Shown piece after piece: positions 29,910 to 44,900 of a stretch of DNA of 64,000 nucleotides (positions are counted from its first letter, which is position 1; each line of letters starts with the position of its first letter). Under the pieces are notes generated by a model. It was not told where the DNA came from. It ran no database searches and worked only from the letters and a program-made list of their open reading frames with translations. Source of the DNA: Acanthaster planci. Taxonomy: Eukaryota; Echinodermata; Asteroidea; Valvatida; Acanthasteridae. A program made the position numbers and the translations under genes. The stretch spans positions 2,279-66,278 of the forward strand of contig NW_019091466.1 in the NCBI RefSeq assembly GCF_001949145.1. Direction: 5' to 3'.

Positions 29910-32900
29910 CTGTGGAAACAAATTGTATTGAAAAAATACATAAACTATTTTTTTTCAATGATTTAGTGCTCTTTTAAAAAAACTTCCAAACAAATTTTAC
30001 AATAGAGCTCTAACTGAAGTAAAACTGAAGAAGGTAGTAAGTATTTTGCTTTATCTCCACTTTTCACATCACACGCAATGATTTATGGCAGTTATTGCAT
30101 TGTCCTGTCTGGATTTTTGAGTGCAGGTGTGTTTTAATCTAGTCGATCATTACAAGAAAAGTCAATTTAGAAGTCAAATCACAATGACAAAAGACTGCAG
30201 GAATGCTTTTGTCAGTTGAATAACTTGTGATTTGTATTTCAGAAATATGTCATGACTTTGATTCTGCAAAATAAGCAATCCTAGCCTCCCCCCCTTTTTC
30301 TACCAAGAATTTTATGAAATTCACCAACTGCAACACTGCAGACAATACAATAACCCATGGCATACTGTACATGTACCAGTATACATTGGGACATTAGGTT
30401 AGCAGCATGCTAGTATGCAGTGTACTACCTCAAACTCAACTAAGGGGAGGGAACTAAATTTGACTTTTCAACAGGATAAATCATATAAAGCACGACTGGG
30501 ACTCACCATTTTTTCCCTGAGTTTGAGTACAAGGTCAACGACCTGGACCTCTTGCTTGTCGCTGGTCCACTGCAGCAGATCAGCATTGCACAAAGCCTCC
30601 AGATGCAACACTGACAATTTGTGGTTGACCTCCACTTGACGCTGCCACAACCAGCCTTCAAAGTTCTTGCTGTTGAAGAACTTCCTGTTGATAAGAAATA
30701 TTGAAACATTTTCTGGTCAACTTTCAATTCTAACCATACATATCAGTTATAAACTAGAGGAAAGCTGAAGTGGGACGAACAAGTGCTAACCGATTGGGTG
30801 GAAAATCCTTCAATTGTACCCGGTAGTTTAATTCAATCACCATAAGTATAATTGTAATAATTGAGAATATTGAAGTTGAGAGGTTTTTTGAATACTGAAC
30901 ATTTCATACGACAGAATAGTAAGTCACTGACAGGTTTTGAGACCACAAAAAAGGTCTTGGGATCTTACATTTCTTTTCAGATATTCCAAGCAAAATTGTG
31001 CATGTGTATGCACCAGTGCAATATGAAACACATAATTGCACGAAATCGAGTATATCTTGTACACCCTCTGATCCAGTTCCTATAGGTACTACATGCAATA
31101 TTCAACTTGTAAGTTTATGCCGCATGCACAGAAAGGGAGTTCGCATTCCTTTGCATTCCTTCATATTAATCATAATCATCATATTAGAGTGTGGAAGTAA
31201 AAATCACTTTTGCAAGAGAGAAACTTGGCCTTGGAATGCTGGAAGAAACCACAAGATCAGTGCTATTTACAAAACAGTGCATAGTCATTATTTTATTCAT
31301 ATATTTCATCTAATGGATGGATTTGACATGAGTGTGATTTATCCAAGCAGCACCAGCAGTCTTTAATTTCTTGAACAAAATACATATTTAAGGCAATGGG
31401 ACAAAGTAAAAGAGTCACCCAAGTCGCTGTTTCTGATCAGTAACATGTCAGCCTGTGGCATGCAGCGTAGTCAAATGATGCAGTTCCCCAAAATTCTATC
31501 ATTTGATGAGCAAGTCAAGAATAGGCAAGATGTTTTTTTACCGGGGGATGAGGCAGTTTTGTAAAACACCACTTGATCCAGCTTTTGATGATATAAAAAA
31601 ATTGCAATATTGTCACAAAATGTTCTTTACAGAACACGATTTGGATGCAAATACAGAACCTGTGACGGTACTCAGTCAGTGACATCCAGAAGAGATTGGC
31701 AGTGCTGGGAACGAGGATCGGCCCAAATTTGGGGGAAATCGACCCTGACAAAAGTAGTGTGAGTGTAGTCGACAAGACACAACACGAGGAAGACAAGCCC
31801 ACATTGCACATGTAACAATCAGGTGAACACAGCAACCACTGAACCCAGAGCGGCCACCATCAGCAAAGTCGACATCCAAAAGGAGTTCAGCGCAGTAAAG
31901 GATACCTTTTCACAGGTTCAACTGGACTCTTCCTTGAGGCTGTGTGAGGGCCCTGCTAGTCAGGATCAAACAACAAAACTGAAGGGGAACTTTGACTTTC
32001 TGCTACAAAAGAGCAGTTGCTACATGGAAACAGCTCTGAAAGTGCTGCAGCTAGATTAGGCACATCTTCCAGAGAATGACAGTGTAGAGCAAGCATTCTT
32101 GGACCAGCTGGCTGTGATCTTGAAAACCAACTTGGATTATAATCAGCGTGAGCACGAGGTGGTAATTGTCATATCACAATTCCACGGGGATACCTCAAAA
32201 GTTGTTTCGCGGCAGGATTTTGGAATAAAAGGTTGAGCAATATGCCCTCAAATTATCAGGAAATGTGTGCAGTTCTTCTGGCGTTTCATTCTTTCCTGCT
32301 GATAAAAGCAGGAAAGTCAATCGAAGTTGTATCTGACAACATCAACATAATGGGCTACCCGAACCATTTAGAGGGCTAAGTACAAGAACTATTGGATATA
32401 TCAACAGCGATATTGGCATTAGCATTCCAAAACAATATCGCCATCACTGCGCGGTATTTAGCAAGACGGAACAACACACCGTGGAAGATGCCCTCTCCCG
32501 GACAGAAAATGAGGCCCTCACGTCACAGATCGCTTTGCAACATTCATTAACACACAGCTCCCTAATTACAACAGTCGCTTCTTCAATCCACATTCAGAGG
32601 GAGTGGCTTAATCCACATTCAGAGGGAGTGGACGCTTTGGCGCTGAACAATTGGCACACAGGACACAACTATGTAAACCCTCCATCCCAGCTCATCCCAA
32701 AAGTGATAGAGACACTAAAGCAGCAACATGCAGCAGTAACATTGATCACCCCACGTTGGCCAGCTCAAATCTGGTATCAAATACTGCAAGGAATGTCCAT
32801 GGCAACTAATGGCTTGGCGATTATCTGGAGCAGTCACTTAAGACTATTAGACTGGTCACCGAGGGCCAGCTCACAATACATACTTACCAGTAGCTGGGCA

Positions 32901-35900
32901 CCCTCAACACTAAGGGTATATGATCGCCAGTTACAACGCCTTCATAAATTCTGTGCAGAAAGACAATTAAAATATCCACCTTATGACACCGCCACAGCAG
33001 CGGAGTGTCTTTGCCTTGTGACAGACTCCTTCCCTAAGCCGCGAGCAGTCTTGCGTACCACCATGGCTGCGTTGACAGCCCTTTACCAAGTGCTGCCAGG
33101 AAAGAGTAATCCCACTAACTCTGTGGAACTTCATAGACTGATTACCGCTCTTGACAAGAGTGGTACCACTGCGCCAGTGACACGCTCATCCGCCATGCCA
33201 ATACAGCCATTTGTCAGTTTCTTCCAATCTTAGGGTGACAATCAGCAACTGGACTTAAAGTGCCTATGCTTGAAAGCAATCACGCTGTTGACTCTCGCAG
33301 TTATGGCAAGGCCATCTGACCTTGCACCTACAGGTGTACTGGTCAACAAAGGTAGGCCTAGTGAACTTATGGTTATGCGCAGAAATCAGCTTACCTTCCA
33401 CGAGAGTGGAATACTTTCAATCCAGTTCTTTGGAATCAAGAATGACATTCATTGCAAAGGCTTTTCGGTCACCATCCCAGCAGCAGATAATTTGTGTGGG
33501 GACCCAGTCTCTGGTCAACAAATTTACATGCACAAATTGCACAGTCATCGGATGTTATGCAAGGAGGACCCACTGTTCATCACTCTTTGGAGACCATATG
33601 GAGCATTGTCAGCTGCATGTATTACTGATCAGCGTAATGCAGCTTTAGGACTGGCTGGTCTTGGGGGCGGGGCTACAGTGCCAAATCCTTCCAGTCCACA
33701 GCAGCAGCAACAGTGGCAATTGACACAGGCTAAGATCCTGATGTAGCTAGGAAAATTGGCCGCTGGGAATGCCCAGCAGTGTTATTGGACCGCTACATGT
33801 TTGTTCACTCAAACACTCCAAACACTTTGTAAATAACTTGTTTAGCTACAAGTAATGTGATCGTTCAAGCCTTGTTGAGATGGGACCCCTTTGTGCAAGT
33901 TGTGGTCTGATTCTTAAGTAGCATTCTGCACAGGTAAATCACAATTTCATTCAAAGTGAAGCATTCTTTATGATTTGCATTCCTGATGCTGGGTGCATAC
34001 ATGCTGCAAACGATTGATTTCTTGTTTATCATAGAAACCTAAGTGGTGCCAATTTTTGAGATTTTCACATTTATACAGCAATGTTTACCCTAATCAAAGT
34101 GTTTTAGTTCAACAGTACATCTCCTATTATGGCATTTCATTAAAGTTACAAATATGAATTCTTAATGTACAGTGTTTTGCTGTTCCATTAGTAATGTACA
34201 TGTAGGTTTGCTTAAAACAGTAATTACAATGGAACAGCCCCCCTCTACCGTGGGCATTCATTACCTATGCGCTGTTTAATAGGTCAACATCTGCTGTCTT
34301 GTGTTCAATCGTTAGGCTATGCAGGGTCAGTACAAATGTATGTGATGTGTGGTGGGACAGGACATTAGTAATGTGTGTCTGCTTAAATATTTTCATTATA
34401 ACTTCTGGTCTGATGAGGCCGTCACCTTGAATCCTCAGTCTACATGACGGTCATATCTACTAATTTTAAAGTACTTGCAGCCAATTTCACCACACACACC
34501 AACTGAAAATGCACTTTTAACATTTTTCACCCTGCAGCTTGAGGGCACTAAAGTACATGAACATTACTAAGGCAGGGCTGATTGGAGACTGAGTTGTATT
34601 CATGAACATGGTGCTTACCTGTAGAGGCCAATCCAGTCTCCTTTGAGACCTGAAGTCAGCTGAGGACCAGAATGTTCCAATGTCTTCAAGAATGCCTCTG
34701 GATCAAAGGGCTTCAATCGTGGAGGATGCTAAAGAACAACAAAATATCAAAGACCATGAATCTGGGCCCCTTTCTTAGACTCAAGGGTTTTAATTTCAAC
34801 TTCAATCAAAATATGGCGACCTGCTCTGACAAAATAAGAATTGAGTTTCACAGTCAACTATGAAACACTTGCACTTTCACACACAGAAACAAAATCAAAA
34901 CAAATTAGATAATCTACTACATGGCTAATATGCATAACAAGAGCCTGCCATGATGGTTAGCTACACGTATACAAACGTTGGCTGATTTCAATAACACACA
35001 AACACTACTGGTGTTGACCCAATGTAAATTCAATGCACAATTCAGTAAACCCTTATGTTGATTTTTTTGTTGGTAAGCCCACGGGAGACTCAACACTGCC
35101 ATATTTTAGCACTAAATTACATGAATAAACTGAATATCACTTGTATTGTTGGATACTTCACAGAAAGCTCTTTCTGCTATACTGAAAGATATTCAAATCT
35201 CAAAATTGTATTCTTCATAACTACAGTACCATTCTCCAGGCCTAACCTTCCATGGTGAGATATTTCTCTGCAGAGGCATCAGGCTAGCTACATATCTCTC
35301 TAGTGGAATCATAAAGCTCTGTGTCAGTTCCAGTAGATGCCGTCGTAGCATGGCATCTTGTACTTCCTGAGGTCGTTTGGTTTGCAAACCCTACACATAA
35401 TGAGAGGGTTTTTTTAATTGAACTATCTTTGCTTCAAGAAACAAGAAAACATAGTCACCACAAATGATCAAAATAGTTGCAAAGAACTCAAATTCACAAA
35501 CATGGCCAGTCAATTATATAATAAAAAAAAATGGCCAGTCAAACTTTCTATCATTGAATCAATGAGTATATTTCTTTTAAATTCCAGAAGGACTATCATT
35601 TCCATAGTGAATATTTTCCTTTAATTTTTATGCTTGTTATGTCAAATATCAGTGAATTCTTCATTGTACAAAAGTAAATCAACACTAAAATTGAATGATA
35701 CCATATGAGTTAGTGTTGTCAAGTCAACCAAGCAAGCTTGAGCCCCACTGATTTGAGTCAAAGTCCCACTAGTTCGAGTCCAGGTCCAAAATCCAAGGTC
35801 AAGTCCTAAAAAACTGAGTCCAAATCCTAGTCTGTCCAAACATGGACTTGAGTCCAAGTCGAGACTCGAGTCCTATAACACTGATACCATCCCTGTCATA

Positions 35901-38900
35901 TGCTTGCTTGAGCCATTACCTTTGCCAATCTCTTAATAATTGTTTTGTCCTTGTTCAGGAAGGGTTTGTACTGTGTATACAACCCTGGCTTAGACTCAAG
36001 TGTCTTCAGGCTACCTGGCTTCTTTGGTTTCAACATCTTGGAGTTAGATTTCTCTAAAATTGAGGGAAAACAATTGAAATTATGTATTACGAAAGTATGT
36101 TGATGTTGGCATACATAGGATACAAAGAATGATAAACACTCTTATTTTTGATAGAATCATTAAGATTTTACAAAATTTACTGACCCAGCCTCCAAAATTA
36201 CCTAAAATGACTACAACACAAAACAGCTGTTACTAGGACTACAAACCTACAGGTTTAAAACATCTATATTGATTACTTCTTCCCCTCCAAAGTATTTTCA
36301 TCCCACAAATGCAGAGCCCAAACAAATTTTCTAATGTGGACTCTTAGTTGCATGAAATAACTCTAAATACAAGAAGTGTCAACAGGAAAACAGCCAAGGA
36401 TAGCAACAGCAATAGACAAACTGCAAACAGACAATTTTCAGCTCTTAGCCTAGCAATGTGTTCAACAGACATACCTGTGTTTACTGGTTCTCCTATCCGG
36501 ATTACATGAGGCCAGTGTTGCAACGTCTTGGCAAAGAATGGGTTAGTTACACCCAGTACAATCGACGGACTAAACACACACACAAAAAAAGCACATTTGA
36601 TTGACTTTAAATAGTTAAAACAAGACTCTGATATCGACTGTTAACAAATTAAGTCGTGGTAAACACAATTCCTGTCCAAAGAAGAATTACTCCAGGATGA
36701 GCCTACATATTTCAATATATATGTTTGTACTTTTTTCAATATATATGTTTGTACTTCTTACAATACCAACGTGGCTAATACTGGCAGAGTAACTGGCTAA
36801 TTCTCTCAAGCAGTAAAGGGTAATTGCAGTAAATTTAGATTTTGATGAGAAGACATTCCAATGAAATTTAAGGGTTACAAACAAAAACAAAATAAACTAC
36901 TTCGTACAGATACTGTACCATCTACAATGTATAATAATTACTTGAAATGGAGTGCGACCACCCCCCCCATTATACCCTACAAAGCTTATTAAGCAGCACT
37001 TTAGCACCAATCAATTCTCATTTCTGATTAACCCGAACTCAAGGGGAGTGTGGCTTCCTAGTTAAGGTTTGTGACTCATGACCACAGGTGATGGATTTAC
37101 ATCCAACTGCTAGCCATATGTTGTGTCCTTGGGCAAGCCACTTCACTCTTACATGTACTTGCCTCTCTCCAATCAGGAGAGTAAATGGGTATAAGAATTA
37201 GCTGGAAGGCACCTGGGATGAACTGGCATCCCATCCAGGGGCAGATTAAAAATTATCAATAATTCCATACCACAGAAATTGTACATAAACACCACTCTAA
37301 TGAGCCGAATTGGCTCAGACTGGTATTTTACCTTAACACCCAGATCACTTTTGATAAGAACCTTCCTAAGTTCTTCCACATGCTTCTACAATGTGCCATG
37401 TAGAAAACCACTGATATGTTATTTGTACTTAAACGTCTTAGGGGAACAAGCCCCATGAGGGATCACAGTGGTCGTGCTCTATCTTCCGTAATCCTGAAAA
37501 TCCTCAAAAGCTCCTGATGGAATTTGAAGAAACTGGAACAGTTGGGCCCATTCTCATCTTGAACAGATTCACAGAAACAAATAAAGCTTTGATGCAATGT
37601 CAGCCATTAAACGAATATCTTGATACATGTACTTACGGCGCTTGTGTTCTTGTAGTGTATTCCTTAAATTCACTGTCATGTATGGTGAAATACGGCCGGA
37701 AGTCAGACATATAGCGGAGTGGTGAGATAGAATGGACCAATGCATGAACTGTGTCCGAACAAATAGATGGTGAGGGTGCCATGACAACAACAGGCTGTGA
37801 AAACAAAGAAAAACTTTTTCATTCTCCTTTTTCCACACAAGAAATTCTTTTTAACAGCTTCATCAAAACTATGACAAGGGAAGTGCCAACAAACAGAGGA
37901 GGGTAATTCCAGAAATTAGGGGTCCAAAAGTGTGACATTTTCATTTCCCTGTTACATCTGACCTTTGTTATTTGACATGGAAATATCACTGGAATTGATT
38001 TCAAATTAATACTATTTGTTTGGCAGGTTATTTGCATTAAAGCATTACTCTTGGAAATTAGAAAATGCGTTCTGAACTTACAAAATCATATGTCAGATGT
38101 ACATGTAACAGGGACACAAAATAAAAAGGAACCCCTAATTTCCGGAATTACCCAGGAACAATGTTACGACAGCCATCATTCTACCACTCACGGAAAATCT
38201 AATTACATGTCCTCTACAACAGTCAACAAACCGAGTATGCAGCAAGGATTTCTTAATGCAGGAAAGAGGAAAACAAGTGTCACATGACATGTATTGTATT
38301 GGGCGTCACTGGAAAAGAAAGAACTTTGCTTTTGGGTCATTCTTTAGAGAATTCTCTAATTCTCTAAATTTGGGGTCCATTTTTTTCCTGTCCCTGTTAC
38401 GTCTGGCATTTGATTTTTATGTCTAGAACTCATTGTTTAATTTCCAAGACTGAGTAAGTACTGCAAATTACCTGCCAAACAAATAAAAATAGTTTGAAAT
38501 CAATTTCAGTGATACATCCCTTGCTAAACTCGTCAGATGGTATCAGATGGTATACATGTCAGAGGTTTCTGGGACAGAAAAAGTCACACTTTGGACCCCA
38601 AATTTATAGAATGACCCTTTTACGTATGGTGCACACACTGCTAAGCATATCTATCTCTAAACTGGATTTCATTTTTCAGGCTCTAATAAAAAAAGACAGA
38701 GTCCACAGTACCATTGCAAGCAGAGAAACAGTGAGACAAAAGTGTAAAGTGGCAGGAACACATTTACAGAGAAGTGATTCTTATCAAAAATTGTTTGTCT
38801 ACAAAAGGGGCAACAAGCACACTTGCTCATTTCAGATACCACCTTCCTGCACTCACATCCCTCATGAAGTGTCTTGGTTTATATGGCACAAATCAAATTC

Positions 38901-41900
38901 AATCAGTCACAAATTACGGACTACCATACCTCTCCAGTAAGTATTAATTCCCATATGAGCTGTATATGTGGTAAGACTGGTTGCAGGCAACGAAAAGGCT
39001 CCACTTCATGAACAGATGGCACAATGGTTGGCTGAGAACCACCATGCTGCAACATAAACACACACCAAGAGTTTTACCATGATGTTCACTTCAAGGCCTG
39101 ATTCATACTTCACCAAAATATAAATTACATGCAAATGTATTATTTTGATCACATTGCATTCCAATGAAAAGTGGTTGTGGCATAGTACCAATATCACAGG
39201 AGTGCCATCACTTAGCACTCATAATGAAAGCACCACAGTGCATTCTACATACGTACCTCTGGTGTTGTCTTGACAGCTGCAGATATGGATCCTAGCTTAT
39301 CCTGCTTTGTTGGTATTCTTATCTGTAATACTCTGCCCATGATAGGCAGATGTAAAAGCTGCCCAGGTGCTGGTGGTGGCCATTGGTCAATGTCATGACA
39401 TGCTAGAATAGAAAGAGCATATGACTGGTCAATATTGATTGGGCATACCGGTATGTACCAGTATGTCACTGGTTAATCTCATAACATGCATTGAGTTAAA
39501 AATGCATTAAACTGGTTGATTTTGATTGGGCTTGTCTGATGTTTAACCTCATGATATGCTGTGTAAAAAAACATAATGAGTAACTGGCTCACACCAGCAA
39601 AATACTGCAATAAGCACTGTATAGCTGGTAAGTGCGGGAGAAAGGTGGCAAGATTAACCACTGTGTCCAGTTTATTTGCTTATTTGTTGGACTCAAACTA
39701 TACCTAATCTTTTCTTCAGCTTCTGGGCAGAAATCATCGCTTTAAGAAGTTTTAACCAATGTGTACGTGCTGAGAATGGAGAAAAGAAGCCAGATGACTA
39801 GTTGGAAAAAACACATTCATATCTTTGGCTGGTAACCATCTTCTTGTTCACAGAACAAATTGCCAGTACATACCAGCTTCTACTGATGGTTCCCCATACT
39901 CAAAATATCCAGGTGCAATGATGCTGGCAAGACGTGTGAAGAGTGTGATGTAGGGAACCTTTGACAGAAGTACCAGTGACTGCAAAAGAAGGGCAATTTA
40001 GAAAGTAAAATATGTTTCTAGCTGGAGTTTCAAACTTAAATGGCTGAAGTTTAAAAGTACTCCCCCTAAAAAAAAATACATTCTTGCAAATTGACAGATC
40101 TGGAGCTGCAAATGAATTATCCAATTAAATCTCTAAACTTTTCATATAAATATATAAACTCACCTTTTGCAGCCAAGTAATCTGGGAGACAAAGGGTTTG
40201 CTAGGACTATGAAGCTATTAGAAAACTTACTTTTTGGAAATAGCCTCTCCGTGATGTTTTGTCTTTGATTTGTCGGAAGAACACAAAGCCATAGTAATGG
40301 CCAGTATCACTCTAATGTGAACAAAACAAAAAATGTGCTGATTAGACTTTGCATGATATGCAGTTCCTTTTGTCTTTAACAGGTACAGTCCCTCATTTGT
40401 CATTTCTGCATTATGTTCCTTTAAGGCATCAAAATTACTCAAAATCTAAAGGATGCCTAAAAGCAAACCTGATAAAGTTTACGATCAGTGAATTCTGTAA
40501 ATTTTCAGATTTTCTAGGATTTGGATTTCAGATCAATAGTTGCTTAGTCATGTTTTGAACTGTGCCTGAATTCAGCGTCTGTGACATGTTCTCACGTTCA
40601 GTCAAGTGCAGCAATGTGATGTCATGTTCTGAAATGATTAATCGCTTGTATGCTTGAGCACGCACTTCTAATGGCAAGTTTCAAAAAAATGCATCTTTAG
40701 ACTCATCACTGGACATGACCTTTCATTTTTTTCAAAATTACCAGCTTGCAAGATTTCACAGGTAGTTTAGTCCCATAGCCATCTTTAAATCAGGCACGCA
40801 TTTCAACAATAATCATGTCAATTACTTTTTTGATAACTCCAAAGCACATATTCAGATATTCAATTATTAATGGTAAATTATTATAACGCCACCTGTGAAA
40901 TTACAACCTTCAGAGGGCAATGCCAAGACAGTGTCCTGGAGGTAATATATTCAAATCTAAGGTTACAGGTTTGAAGGTTTCACATTCATATTTGGCTTCA
41001 TGAACACGTAATCTCTATTGTTTAACCTGTATCTAGAATGTGATTTCCACATTCTTTTTCAGTTGTTAAATGCCGATAGTGGTAGGGCAGATGGACGAGA
41101 ACCATTTCTCTCTTTCCTAACGAATGAATTTTAGTAAGACAGCTGCAAGGTATTCTCCCTGTGTGATTACCTGTAATGTAACTGGACTGTTCCTATCATA
41201 CACTTTCCTGTTGTTGTAGGAGTGGGGTCTGCTGTGGCACTGGCGTATTCGAAAGTTGAACTGTGTGTCTCCCATACAACCTGCACAATATTGGTGCACA
41301 CGCACATCCAAAAGACTAAATACATGTAGGTTGGCTCTGCTCTTAATAGTCAAAGGTTAACCCTAACCCTCCTCAATCCACACATTCCAGACTACTGGAG
41401 TTACACTGTATGCAGTCATTCCACCAGTTTAATCTTTTACAGGTGACTTATCCACAAATGTATTTGAGTGCCAAGTCTTTACATGAACCTTTTTAACTAT
41501 GGCAGATTGGTTTTACATAAAGGGTCAGCTTCCTTATGAAGAGAGTACATTAAAGATAAACTTTTATTTGTGATAAGTTAATAAATGAATATTACATGTA
41601 TATTCAATTTAAACCGTAACTTCAACAAGATATGAAGGGCCTGACCCCTAACCCCAGCAGAATCTTTCTCAAAGGCAACATGACAAGTAATCGCTTGAAA
41701 ACTGTAACTTGACACCATGGAAAAGTCTTCTGAACCTTACTGGACATCTTTATTTTGCTACTCACTACTGTTCCTGAGTTTTAACATGACTTACATGTAT
41801 GCAGTGACAAGCAAATTTAACATTACTGACCTGAATTGGAGTCCGGAAATGACAGGTAGCATACATTCATTTTCTGTTCAAGAAACAAAGACAAATTTCA

Positions 41901-44900
41901 ATACAACAAGAATGCACACCTGCAGCACCTTTATGGATTCTAATGCCTAATTCATGCTTTGCTTTCAAAATGCTCAAGCCCATGATCTGCTTTCTACAAC
42001 GGAACATTGTAAAGCGCCCACTCTTTTCCATCCTTCAGTGGTTTCTTAGGGACACTTTTCCCACTATATAATGGGCAAATTCCATTTCCCACTCAATTCC
42101 ACAGAGGCTCAAAATGGAAATTTTATAGATATACCGGTAAGCCTTGTCTATGATGTAAAGAGGGAAGCATTATGGGAAATTGCAGCACACCAGTGATCGA
42201 AGCCAGATTCTACACACTCCATTCTCAGGCCTACTACACAACCCACTCCATTATACAAGTATCTTAAATCAAATTACATACAGGCTATTTTTAGCTTCCT
42301 GTTGGGGGAGGGGGTAAATGTAATGCAGTGCATGCTGTGTTGTACATGTACATGATCAGTTTTTCTACAAGCCTACCTTGGAAATATACATGTACATGTA
42401 CAATAAGAGAACTTGCATGATGCAGCAGATGCTAGAAGTGGGTACTACTTTTTTCTGATCCATTTTTACACAAAGATGTTTCAGTTGAATTACCGGTTAG
42501 CAACCAAGATGCAACATACAGTAAATGCTCTGAACAAGTTTTCAACTAGCCTACCGGTACTGGTATTGTGCACGCACATGTACTGTACATGTACATGTAT
42601 GGGTGCCTACAGTGAAACACATGCGTGTACTATACATACATGTACTATGTACCTGAGCATGTACACTACAGCTTCATCAACAATTTGGTGTGTGTGTGTG
42701 TGTGTTTATTTACCTTTAGTTCTTGTTTTTGTTTTTGATTTCAACAAACAACAGAGGGTTGCTGGCAGGGCCAAATTAACTTACACTTGATTTAATGTTT
42801 TTTCCTTACCTTCAATAATTTAAACCCATTTTTGTTTATATTTGTTCGAAATTTTGCAACTGTTCTATAATTTTCAACTGATTTATTTACTAAGTTTTCT
42901 GGGTTTCACATATGGTGAATACACTCCTCTGAGCTCTTCAATACCTACAATATTAATAAAAACAATGAATGTACAGGACAACTGTGTAGTTGAGCTTCTG
43001 GCCTGTCGTATACAGTGTCTCACTGTTCCGGGAAAACTTCTAAAATTGAGAAATTTAGTGGGAAAAAAAAGAACAAGAGATTGATTGAAAATGGAAATAT
43101 TCTATGATCTTAGCAACCACTTTGAAGCTAAATTTCATATTCATGTTGCATTTCTTTTAATGCTTCTGTGGTATTTTATTCGATCTAAGCCTTACAGAGC
43201 ACATACATGTACAAACAGTTTCAATGTGATCGTTTGTTAATTTTGTGCGCAAATGAAGTCTTCAAAATGAGAAGGCTCAACAGAGCATTGGAAAGTTGTT
43301 AAGGATAATTGCGTATGGTTCAAGAAAGTCTGGTCAAGTAACTGCCGTGCACAGCCGAAGTCATTAATTTCCACACGTTGAATGGGAGTGAAACATACAT
43401 GTCCTGTATTAGCTCCTGGTTAACAAGATCCCTTGACCTATACTTTGGACAAAACTTAGAGCCTGGTTTTAAACCTCATATTTTACCCTTGGCACCTGTA
43501 ACTAAGTAGGATGGCCATGTCCACAGTATACATCAATTATGAAGATACAAATTAAATCTCCAGAATCAACTTACCGGTACTTGGTTTATGTTCATTGATT
43601 TAAATTACGATTTGTTGATTTGTAACAAACAAATAAATCACACAAAAAATGAACAGCTAAAAGTGCTTGCTTTGGAATAGACAATAAGGTTAACTTGCCT
43701 CCTATTTTTTAAGAATCTGTTTTTAATAACAAAAAATAGGGTCTTTTCTTTTGAAAACATCAAAATACATCCAGAAAACAGCTGTGTAAGTCATTCCCTG
43801 TGCATTCACGAACCACGTGTAATGTACATGTACACGTGTACATGTACATGTACATAAGATCAATCCACTTGGTCAGAGACTTTATTGCCAAAGGCCTTGA
43901 GTCGCTCCTGGCCCTTCTTAACATTTCTTGACTAGTAATTCCATGCCAGAGTTAAATACTTTTTTTCTGAGCAATCAGATAGGGTCTACTAAGCTGTTGA
44001 TGGATATCTTCATAAAAAAGGGCCATAAGACCAATGCATTAATTCCAGCTGCTCTAAGTGAACAGAATCATGGAGTGAATAAATAATGAGGAATATTGTT
44101 TATAATGTATACTTTTTATTAGAGGTCCTGGATTCTTTGTTGTCATGTTTTAAATTTATGTACCAGAGTAGTATTACTTTTTTTACTTTATAAATAATTC
44201 AAAGTGACAAAAGTTGAAGTACAAGTGTCACTCAGTTTCAGTGTGCAAATGTGATGCAAAATGAAAACTAACTTCCAATAAGATGAGAATGGTTTCAGTA
44301 AAACCCTCTGAAGAGCAGTGGAGTTTTTTCTCTTAGCTGCTATGGAAGAGCATTGAGCAAGAACTCAAACTGGACAATTTCCAGGGAAAATTGATGTGAA
44401 CAATGCTTGAAAATGGTACTAGTAGAAGTTAGGTTCTGCAAAACTTGACCACGTGGTACCAGGTTATGATTAAAAACACAATACCGGTACATCCCCACAT
44501 TTAAAAATACCCTGGTAACCACTGCGTGGAGCGCTGCATTTTTACCACTGACAGTGTGACTATGCAATGGAACCTCCACTGTGACCTGTTCCATACTAAT
44601 AATTACAAATACATGTAATCAGCAATCCATCAATCTTATGACAGTGTTATTTCTTCAAACAGATGAAAAAATTTATAAACTGGTGTGTGCATGTACATGT
44701 ACATGTGGGTCACAGAGGAATGAGGAATTCATTCTACTGTTTATATACATGTATGTGGGATTTCTATGGAACGCCTAAGAGGCAAAACCTCGGAGGCAAC
44801 ACGTCGATCATTCCGTTACATCGATCGATCGTTGTTCAACATCGATTGATCAATTTAATACATCGATCAATCCTTTTTCAACATCGATCGATCCACTACA

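Larger units (their letters stand above)
31823..33832 (+). mobile_element. Degenerate DIRS-order (tyrosine recombinase) retrotransposon relic
   Basis: DIRS-order elements move by reverse transcription and integrate with a tyrosine recombinase instead of a DDE integrase. Seen here in order: a gag-like segment (31823-32140), the end of an RNase H domain (about 32240-32490: [17 protein letters not shown], then ITARYLA and [10 protein letters not shown]), the post-RNase H region ([30 protein letters not shown]), a recombinase core-binding domain, and a recombinase catalytic domain. Most of gag and nearly all of the reverse transcriptase are missing, and there are several frame breaks and stops, so the copy is dead. 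It lies antisense in a DENND6 intron. Terminal repeats were not located; both ends are approximate. Confidence 0.75.
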
